Below, piece after piece: positions 58,845 through 64,000 of a DNA stretch of 64,000 nt. The notes below the pieces were generated by a model that saw only the letters and a program-made list of their open reading frames with translations, had not been told where the DNA came from and ran no database searches. The stretch comes from Methylotenera_A sp031422335 (GTDB taxonomy: Bacteria > Pseudomonadota > Gammaproteobacteria > Burkholderiales > Methylophilaceae). The stretch is taken from NCBI GenBank assembly GCA_031422335.1, contig JANOQW010000008.1:102751-166750 (forward strand), written 5' to 3'. The position numbers were made by a program, and so were the translations under genes. Positions within the stretch are counted from its first letter, which is position 1; the number at the start of each line of letters is the position of its first letter.

Positions 58845-59540
58845 CATGTAATTATCCCCGCAGCAGGCGCTGGCAGCCGCATGCAAAATGTATTGCCCAA
58901 GCAATATCTGCCGCTGGCAGGCAAGCCGATTATCTCGCACACCATTCAAACATTCTTTTTGCACCCACGTATTGCCAGCATTCATGTGGCGTTGAGTGCA
59001 GATGATCTATTTTGGCGCGAGTTGCCGCTAGACCCCGCCAGCAAGCTCAAGCTGCATTACACGGGCGGTGATAGTCGCAGCGAAACCGTGTTAAATACAT
59101 TGCTAGCCATACAATTGGCGGATGACGATTGGGTGCTGGTACACGATGCCGCGCGGCCAGGCTTGACACATGCCTTGTTAGATAAGCTATTGAATACGCT
59201 AGAAAATGATGCAGTAGGTGGCTTGCTGGCCTTACCAGTGGCTGATACTTTGAAGAAATCTGGCCCAGATTATAAAATAGAACAAACAGTAGAGCGAACC
59301 GATTTATGGCAAGCGCAAACGCCACAAATGTTTAAATATGGCGTGTTAAAATATGCCCTGCAAGCCAATATCCATGGGGCTGCTGGCGGCATGGCTAACG
59401 TATCGACTGATGAAGCTGAAGCCATTGAAGCATTGGGTTTGCAACCCACCTTGGTGCCAGGCGAGCTGCGTAATTTAAAAATTACTTACCCGCAAGATTT
59501 GTTGTTGCTAGAAGCTTTATTTAAACAGGAGCAGACCTAA
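58833..59540 (+). CDS. ispD: 2-C-methyl-D-erythritol 4-phosphate cytidylyltransferase
   Basis: 235 residues. MEP-pathway enzyme that makes CDP-methylerythritol. FHVIIPAAGAGSRMQNVLPKQYLPLAGKPI near the N-terminus, VHDAARP near 105 and TDLWQAQTPQMF near 150 are diagnostic. Residues about 172-185 (YALQANIHGAAGG) are five or so residues longer than usual and are encoded by a palindromic repeat copy. The start codon lies within the amt terminator hairpin. Stop and ispF start overlap (TAATG). Confidence 0.94.
   Translation: MAFFHVIIPAAGAGSRMQNVLPKQYLPLAGKPIISHTIQTFFLHPRIASIHVALSADDLFWRELPLDPASKLKLHYTGGDSRSETVLNTLLAIQLADDDWVLVHDAARPGLTHALLDKLLNTLENDAVGGLLALPVADTLKKSGPDYKIEQTVERTDLWQAQTPQMFKYGVLKYALQANIHGAAGGMANVSTDEAEAIEALGLQPTLVPGELRNLKITYPQDLLLLEALFKQEQT
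59353..59392 (+). repeat. Palindromic repeat element inside ispD
   Basis: Forward orientation, ATGCCCTGCAAGCCAATATC then CATGGGGCTGCTGGCGGCAT: left arm and loop are a perfect family match, the right arm is partly changed. In frame: ALQANIHGAAGG. Confidence 0.85.
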
Positions 59541-60013
59541 TGCGTATAGGCCACGGATTTGACGTGCACAAGCTAGTGATTGGCAGAAAGTGCTTCATTG
59601 GCGGCGTGGATGTGCCGCACGAAAAAGGCTTAGATGGTCATTCCGATGCTGATGTTTTATTGCATGCCATTTGCGATGCTTTGCTAGGCGCAGCGGCGCT
59701 GGGCGATATTGGTAAGCATTTTCCGCCTTCGGACGATACTTATAAAAATGCCGATTCACGTATGCTGTTGCGCCACGTGGTGGGGTTATTAAAAGCCAAA
59801 AAATATATTGTCAATAACATTGATGCAACGGTGATTTGTGAAGCGCCAAAACTTAGCCCACACACCGCACAAATGTGCGCCAATATTGCAGCCGATTGCA
59901 ATATTGATATAAACCAAGTAAATGTAAAAGCGACGACGACTGAAAAACTTGGCTTTACTGGCCGTGGCGAAGGCATCGCAGCAGAGGCGGTTTGCATCAT
60001 ACTATCCAACTAG
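59540..60013 (+). CDS. ispF: 2-C-methyl-D-erythritol 2,4-cyclodiphosphate synthase
   Basis: 157 residues, normal length. MRIGHGFDVHKL (zinc ligands Asp8 and His10), GLDGHSDADVLLHAICDALLGAAALGDIGKHFPPSD and the C-terminal KATTTEKLGFTGRGEGIAAEA are all conserved. It follows ispD with a one-base stop/start overlap, the standard pair. Confidence 0.97.
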   Translation: MRIGHGFDVHKLVIGRKCFIGGVDVPHEKGLDGHSDADVLLHAICDALLGAAALGDIGKHFPPSDDTYKNADSRMLLRHVVGLLKAKKYIVNNIDATVICEAPKLSPHTAQMCANIAADCNIDINQVNVKATTTEKLGFTGRGEGIAAEAVCIILSN

Positions 60014-60134
60014 ATGGTTTGATTTTATTGCAACTAAGCTGCCAATTGCCACTCATTAAGCAGTAGATAAAACTTTGACATTCCAATTTAAGACGTAAAT
60101 TTAAGTTATCAATTTAAGACACAAGAAAACCCCA

Positions 60135-61961
60135 ATGTTTAAATGGTTTCAACAACTCGCTAACCCTTTTCCAGAGCAGCTAATCAGCACACCGCCCGAA
60201 AACTTTTGGGCGTTTGCATGGGGCTGCACGCAAGGTTTGCGCCAGTATTTGCTGGGTATGACTATTTTTACGGCGTTTATTGCGGCATTTGAGGCTTTGT
60301 TATTTGCCATGATGGGTAAAATTGTCGATTGGCTAAGTAGCGTACCCAAAGATTTGTTGTGGCAAAATTACAGCGCACAATTAATGATTTTGGCAGGCGT
60401 TTTAATCCTCAGCACTGTATTTATTTTGATGCAAACTTTGTTTAAACATCAAACACTTGCGGCTAATTTTCCTATGCGTATGCGTTGGAACTTTCACCGC
60501 TTAATGCTCAATCAAAGCATGAGTTTTTACCAAGATGAATTTGCAGGTAGAGTTTCTGCAAAGGTGATGCAAACCGCACTGGCAGTGCGCGATGTGTGGT
60601 TTATTGTGGCCGATATTATGGTGTATGTGCTGGTGTATTTTGGCAGCATGGTCGGCATTGTGGCGTATTTTAATTCGCTCATCGCCATTCCATTTTTATT
60701 GTGGCTGGCGGCTTATGTGGTTTCTTTAAGCTATTTTGTGCCACGCTTAAGTAAAACATCGCAAATGCAAGCCGATGCACGTAGCCTAATGACAGGCCGT
60801 ATTACCGATGCATACACCAACATAAGCACGGTAAAATTATTTAGCCACGCAGGCCGTGAAGGTGGCTATGCAAAAGACGCCATGCATGAATTTATAGGCA
60901 CTGTGCATGCGCAAATGCAGCTGGTGAGCATGGTAGAAATCATCAACCACGTACTGAATATGTTGTTGATTATTGGCACAGGTTTAACTGCGTTATATTT
61001 GTGGAGCAAAGGCCAAGTGACAGTGGGCGGCGTGGCGGCAGCCACCGCTATGGCGCTGCGCATGAACGGTATTTCGCACTGGGTGATGTGGGAGATGACA
61101 TCGCTATATGAACAAATTGGCACGGTGCAAGACGGCATTAATACGCTGACTACGCATAATAAAATTATCGATGCGCCCGATGCAAAACCTTTACAAGTAC
61201 GTCAAGGTGAAATTAAATTTGATGCAGTGGACTTTAGCTATAACAGCCATAAAAATATCTTGAATACGCTTAATTTACATATTAAAGCAGGTGAAAAAGT
61301 CGGGCTAGTCGGCCGCTCTGGCGCGGGTAAATCCACCATTGTTAATTTGCTATTGCGCTTTTACGAGGTAGAAAAAGGGCAGATTTTAATTGATGGTCAA
61401 AATATCAATCATGTCACGCAAAACAGCTTGCGCGCCAGCATTGGCATGGTCACGCAAGATACGTCTTTATTGCACCGCAGTGTGCGCGATAACGTTTTAT
61501 ACGGCCGCCCTGATGCTACCGAGGCTGAAATGATCGCCGCCGCCAAACGTGCCGAGGCGCATGAATTTATACTTAATTTAAGTGATGCCAAAGGTCGTAC
61601 TGGTTACGATGCACATGTCGGCGAACGTGGCGTAAAACTATCTGGCGGGCAGCGGCAACGCATTGCCATTGCCCGCGTCATGCTAAAAGACGCACCGATT
61701 TTGCTGTTAGACGAAGCCACCAGCGCGCTGGATTCTGAGGTAGAAGCGGTGATACAAAGTAGTTTATATCAACTGATGGAAGGGAAAACCGTGATTGCGA
61801 TTGCACATCGACTCTCTACCATCGCCGCCATGGATAGGCTGATTGTGCTGGATGACGGCAACATTATTGAAGAAGGCACACACAAAAACTTGCTCAAACA
61901 AAAAGCGCTGTACGCCAGCCTGTGGGCGCGCCAAAGTGGTGGATTTTTGGCAGAAAACTAG
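60135..61961 (+). CDS. ABC transporter, fused permease/ATPase
   Basis: 608 residues. An exporter half-transporter: six transmembrane helices in about 30-330 (FTAFIAAFEALLFAMMG ... VSMVEIINHVLNMLLIIG) and an ATPase about 355-600 with Walker A GRSGAGKST near 390, signature LSGGQRQRIAIA near 500, Walker B ILLLDEATSALDSE and His in IAIAHRLST. Substrate unknown: multidrug or lipid export are typical. Single gene, preceded by 120 bp and followed by ppk2 after 88 bp. Confidence 0.92.
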   Translation: MFKWFQQLANPFPEQLISTPPENFWAFAWGCTQGLRQYLLGMTIFTAFIAAFEALLFAMMGKIVDWLSSVPKDLLWQNYSAQLMILAGVLILSTVFILMQTLFKHQTLAANFPMRMRWNFHRLMLNQSMSFYQDEFAGRVSAKVMQTALAVRDVWFIVADIMVYVLVYFGSMVGIVAYFNSLIAIPFLLWLAAYVVSLSYFVPRLSKTSQMQADARSLMTGRITDAYTNISTVKLFSHAGREGGYAKDAMHEFIGTVHAQMQLVSMVEIINHVLNMLLIIGTGLTALYLWSKGQVTVGGVAAATAMALRMNGISHWVMWEMTSLYEQIGTVQDGINTLTTHNKIIDAPDAKPLQVRQGEIKFDAVDFSYNSHKNILNTLNLHIKAGEKVGLVGRSGAGKSTIVNLLLRFYEVEKGQILIDGQNINHVTQNSLRASIGMVTQDTSLLHRSVRDNVLYGRPDATEAEMIAAAKRAEAHEFILNLSDAKGRTGYDAHVGERGVKLSGGQRQRIAIARVMLKDAPILLLDEATSALDSEVEAVIQSSLYQLMEGKTVIAIAHRLSTIAAMDRLIVLDDGNIIEEGTHKNLLKQKALYASLWARQSGGFLAEN

Positions 61962-62049
61962 GTTTTTACTAAATTATTAGTGCATAAGCTTACTGGTTAA
62001 TGAGCTTAAGTATGCTAAATTAATATGACAATTTAAAAAAGGTTACCTC

Positions 62050-62862
62050 ATGGCAAATTTAGATCAATATCGGGTTAGCGGCAAAAAGTTTTCACTCGGT
62101 GATATTAAGCCAGACGACAAAAGCGAGCGCACCGGCGACAAGGCCAAAGACGCGCTGGCATTGGAGAAATTAGCGGCCGAGATTAATGCACTGCAAGATA
62201 TTTTATACGCGCAGGGCAAACACAAAATCTTGCTAGTGCTGCAAGGCATGGATGCCAGCGGCAAAGATGGCACGGTGCGCCATGTGTTTAGCGAGTGCGA
62301 TCCACTGGGAATACGTTTAGCGAATTTTAGAGGCCCAACTGATGATGAGCTGGCTCACGATTACTTGTGGCGCGCGCACAAAGAGGTTCCAAAAAAAGGC
62401 GAAATTGTGGTGTTTAATCGCAGCCATTACGAAGATGTGTTGATCGTAAAAGTGCATAATTGGATAGACGAAGCCGAGTGCAAAAGAAGGTTCGCGCAGA
62501 TTAACGATTTTGAGCGCCTACTGACCGAAACTGGTACGGTGATTCTGAAATGCTATTTACATATTAGCAAAGCCGAGCAAAAACTGCGCATGCAAGAACG
62601 CTTAGATGACCCAACTAAAACCTGGAAATTTAACCCGAATGACTTAAAAGAGCGCGAGGTTTGGAGCAAATATATGGTGGCGTATGAAAACGCCATGCAA
62701 GCCACCAGTACTGAGTATGCGCCTTGGTATGTGGTGCCAGCAGATTCAAAAACCAATCGCAACTTACTCATTTCTAGGCTGCTATTAAACGCGCTTAAAA
62801 GCTTAAATTTGGCTTACCCACCAGTGCCAGAAGCATTTAAAAGCATTAAAATTAACGATTAA
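62050..62862 (+). CDS. ppk2: Polyphosphate kinase 2 family protein
   Basis: 270 residues, one-domain PPK2. Walker A GMDASGKDGTVRHV near 75-88, Walker B-like GEIVVFNRSHYEDVL near 117-131 and LDDPTKTWKFNPNDLKER near 193-210. Transfers phosphate between polyphosphate and nucleotides (the class III-like pattern, with AMP or ADP as acceptor). It is the last chromosomal gene before the cassette array. Confidence 0.93.
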   Translation: MANLDQYRVSGKKFSLGDIKPDDKSERTGDKAKDALALEKLAAEINALQDILYAQGKHKILLVLQGMDASGKDGTVRHVFSECDPLGIRLANFRGPTDDELAHDYLWRAHKEVPKKGEIVVFNRSHYEDVLIVKVHNWIDEAECKRRFAQINDFERLLTETGTVILKCYLHISKAEQKLRMQERLDDPTKTWKFNPNDLKEREVWSKYMVAYENAMQATSTEYAPWYVVPADSKTNRNLLISRLLLNALKSLNLAYPPVPEAFKSIKIND

Positions 62863-62875
62863 TTTTAGAAAACAC

Positions 62876-62915
62876 ATGCTCTGAGAGCCAATACCAGAGC
62901 GGTTGCTAGGGCAAT
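62876..62915 (+). repeat. Palindromic repeat element, type B, at the integron edge
   Basis: ATGCTCTGAGAGCCAATACC then AGAGCGGTTGCTAGGGCAAT: related to type A but with loop AATACCAGAGC and weaker pairing. It lies 14 bp after ppk2 and 17 bp outside the last attC core. Confidence 0.75.
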
Positions 62916-62931
62916 GTATTTTTGCGTTGAA

Positions 62932-63113
62932 GCCTAACGTGCGAATAAGCACCTGCCCGTAGGGCAGTGTGATTCATTGCGGGGTTCTGGCACGCGCCGC
63001 GTGCGCAATGAATTCACGCTTATTCGCACGTTCTAGTCCGCGCGAAGCGCGGACTAGAACGTCTGACATAAGGGGCGCGCTTTAGCGCGTCCCGCTTGAT
63101 GGATGGGTTAGCC
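62932..63113 (-). other. Composite attC region at the distal end of the array
   Basis: Reading the minus strand: GGCTAAC (63107-63113) is the R'' core of cassette A; its attC ends with core GTTCTAG (63054-63060), which is 60 bp, the classic length. The mini-cassette follows (122 bp) and its attC ends with the terminal core GTTAGGC (62932-62938). No further cassette core is found beyond it, so this is the array end. Confidence 0.85.
62938..63059 (-). mobile_element. Gene-less 122-bp integron mini-cassette, copy 1
   Basis: On the minus strand the cassette starts in GTTCTAG and its R'' core CTAGAAC is only 18 bases later; between them is a perfect GC hairpin (TCCGCGC-TTC-GCGCGGA). The rest is a 90-base attC with outer arms GTGCGAATAAGC / GCTTATTCGCAC and inner arms TTCATTGCG / CGCAATGAA. 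There is no ORF. Identical over its whole length to copies at 63419 and 63884. Confidence 0.85.
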
Positions 63114-63418
63114 ATTACCGTATACACTCAGCTGCAGTAACAAACTCACCCAACTGCTCAACAACAACCATTGTTGTTTTTGGTTCTAAACACGCTAGGC
63201 CAATTGGTACTGCTGGGTCGTTAAATGGAACGTCAATATTCATTACATTGGTAGTTTCCATACCTTCTTTATCGATTCCCTTTAGTTGGTAATTACCATC
63301 AGGTAACTTTTTGCCACCGGCGATTGCAACTCCGGTTAATGATATGTAAATAATCGTGGTTAATATGGTTTTTTTCATAAACTCGGGACTTTCTATAATT
63401 AAGTGGTTGGAGGGCTAA
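63060..63418 (-). mobile_element. Integron gene cassette A
   Basis: 359 bp between cuts in core GTTAGCC (63413-63419) and GTTCTAG. Its start hexamer TTAGCC is the exact complement of its own R'' (GGCTAAC at 63107-63113), the hallmark of a recombined cassette. It carries one ORF in the standard direction, starting 40 bp inside and stopping one base before the attC. Confidence 0.85.
63115..63378 (-). CDS. Cassette-encoded small secreted protein, unknown function
   Basis: 87 residues. Signal peptide about 1-20 (MKKTILTTIIYISLTGVAIA-G). The mature part is about 67 residues with two cysteines (LACLEPK and AAECIR at the very C-terminus), which could form a disulphide. No known family is recognised. 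The TAA stop is one base before the R'' core. AT-rich codon use compared with its attC suggests separate origin, as usual for cassette genes. Expression would depend on an upstream cassette promoter. Confidence 0.75.
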   Translation of the reverse strand: MKKTILTTIIYISLTGVAIAGGKKLPDGNYQLKGIDKEGMETTNVMNIDVPFNDPAVPIGLACLEPKTTMVVVEQLGEFVTAAECIR

Positions 63419-63540
63419 CGTGCGAATAAGCACCTGCCCGTAGGGCAGTGTGATTCATTGCGGGGTTCTGGCACGCGCCGCGTGCGCAATGAATTCACGC
63501 TTATTCGCACGTTCTAGTCCGCGCGAAGCGCGGACTAGAA
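63419..63540 (-). mobile_element. Gene-less integron mini-cassette, copy 2
   Basis: Same 122-bp sequence as copy 1, bounded by GTTCTAG (63535-63541) and GTTAGCC (63413-63419). Only the trailing core hexamer differs, because it belongs to cassette A that follows. Confidence 0.85.
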
Positions 63541-63594
63541 CGTTTGAATTAAGGGGCTGGCTTTAGCCAGTCCCGCTTGAATGATGGGTTAGGG
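63535..63594 (-). other. attC site of cassette B (60 bp)
   Basis: R'' CCCTAAC (63588-63594), L'' CATCATTCAAGCGGGA-type arm, variable hairpin CTGGCTAAAGCCAG, then L' and R' GTTCTAG. Compared with the attC of cassette A the hairpin stem differs at paired positions, keeping pairing (CTGGC/GCCAG against GCGCG/CGCGC). Confidence 0.85.
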
Positions 63595-63883
63595 GAATGC
63601 AGCAATAGACCTGCAACATAACCAAACCCACCACATAAAAAAGGTGAAACATTAACCAATGTAACACCACAAATAAAAACTCGGCTTACGTCGTGCCGCC
63701 TAACAACTGCTTGCTAGACCGACAAAGCCAACTAAGGCATGACGGAAACGAACAGAACGATTATTGCTTGAAACCGCCAAACGAAACAATACTTGCCAAA
63801 CCAAACGCCAAAATAAACCTAAAAACGATGCTCTGCGAACCAATACCAGAACGGCTCCCAGCTCAATGACTTTAAAGCCCTAA
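63541..63883 (-). mobile_element. Integron cassette B without a convincing gene
   Basis: 343 bp from core GTTAGGG (start, complement of CCCTAAC at 63878-63884) to GTTCTAG. No ORF over 60 codons on either strand; the best is a 25-codon ORF (63652 leftward) that runs into the attC. It contains a type B palindromic repeat (63828-63867) and an internal GTTAGGC core-like heptamer (63698-63704) that might be a remnant attC. Confidence 0.75.
63828..63867 (+). repeat. Palindromic repeat element, type B, inside cassette B
   Basis: ATGCTCTGCGAACCAATACC then AGAACGGCTCCCAGCTCAAT. It is close to the copy just outside the array at 62876, sharing the core CCAATACCAGA, and shows that the repeat family has entered the mobile cassette pool. 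Confidence 0.75.
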
Positions 63884-64000
63884 CGTGCGAATAAGCACCT
63901 GCCCGTAGGGCAGTGTGATTCATTGCGGGGTTCTGGCACGCGCCGCGTGCGCAATGAATTCACGCTTATTCGCACGTTCTAGTCCGCGCGAAGCGCGGAC
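63884..64000 (-). mobile_element. Gene-less integron mini-cassette, copy 3, cut by window edge
   Basis: 117 of 122 bp visible, identical to copies 1 and 2; trailing core is GTTAGGG, which belongs to cassette B. The array therefore continues beyond the right edge. Confidence 0.85.

Noticed and set aside
62932..63113. Plus-strand orientation of the cassette array
   Set aside because: The cassette ORF runs on the minus strand and ends next to its attC; on the plus strand the gene would be backwards.
63698..63704. GTTAGGC heptamer as an extra cassette boundary
   Set aside because: The end of cassette B (CCCTAAC) pairs with its own start GTTAGGG, not with this heptamer; at most a dead attC.
62932..64000. 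CRISPR array
   Set aside because: Three long repeats are palindromic cassette units spaced by about 360 bp; no short regular spacers anywhere in the window.
1..64000. tRNA, rRNA or riboswitch genes
   Set aside because: No cloverleaf, rRNA or known riboswitch sequence was recognised in the intergenic regions.

Overview
The window looks like a chromosomal segment of a betaproteobacterium of the Methylophilaceae type (Methylotenera/Methylophilus-like). The evidence is moderate GC, betaproteobacterial gene orders (alaA-hom-thrC; tyrA-aroA-cmk-rpsA-ihfB-lapB-pyrF-comEA; metG-apbC; bpt-aat; ispD-ispF) and a zwf-gnd-pgl block of the kind used by RuMP-cycle methylotrophs. The assignment is inferred from gene content, since no rRNA or tRNA gene was found.

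Layout. 1-4.5 kb: alanine aminotransferase (cut by the left edge), hom, thrC, thyA. 4.7-9.5 kb: a PepSY protein, a secreted EF-hand protein and a GlrK/lipoprotein/GlrR sigma-54 signalling operon. 9.5-21.2 kb: folA, an Orn/Lys/Arg decarboxylase, dcd, zwf, gnd, a dienelactone hydrolase, pgl, a DUF1003 gene broken by an amber codon, apbC and metG. 21.4-29.8 kb: a glycine-zipper/His-rich protein, a ComEA-like protein with a histone-H1-like tail, and the long minus-strand pyrF-lapB-ihfB-rpsA-cmk-aroA-tyrA block. 30-38.5 kb: a CZB-domain protein, bpt, aat, a diguanylate cyclase, an HMA-MauE fusion, a YgiQ radical SAM enzyme and a TraB/GumN protein. 38.6-45.5 kb: a stress cluster with sodB, an encapsulated-ferritin homologue, two response regulators, YqjD/YqjE-like proteins, a CHASE3 kinase and EF-hand/BON proteins. 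45.5-62.9 kb: lipocalin, rsuA, aqpZ, an rRNA methyltransferase, a pilin-like protein, AIM24, an M48 protease, hslO, a TonB receptor, gluQ, amt, ispD-ispF, an ABC exporter and ppk2.

62.93-64 kb: the distal end of an integron gene-cassette array, read on the minus strand, so the integrase should lie beyond the right edge. Cassette boundaries can be read base by base, because the core heptamer at the start of each cassette is the exact reverse complement of the R'' heptamer at its end. Ordinary cassettes with canonical 60-bp attC sites alternate with identical copies of a 122-bp gene-less mini-cassette.

A second notable system is a dispersed ~39-bp palindromic element (14-bp arms, 11-bp loop with consensus AATATCCATRC). 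It lies at gene 3' ends and also inside coding sequences. Being 13 codons long it keeps the frame and typically encodes a peptide like ALQANIHGA (clear in ispD, gluQ, rsuA, tyrA and the pilin leader; remnants in sodB and hslO).

Regulation visible in the sequence: a sigma-54 promoter with two (T/C)GTC-N10-GACG dyads (GlrR-like) upstream of the EF-hand gene beside glrR; a sigma-54 promoter with two NtrC sites upstream of amt; an intrinsic terminator after amt whose right arm contains the ispD start codon; a -10 box placed so that folA mRNA may be leaderless; and a Fur-like box upstream of the TonB receptor.
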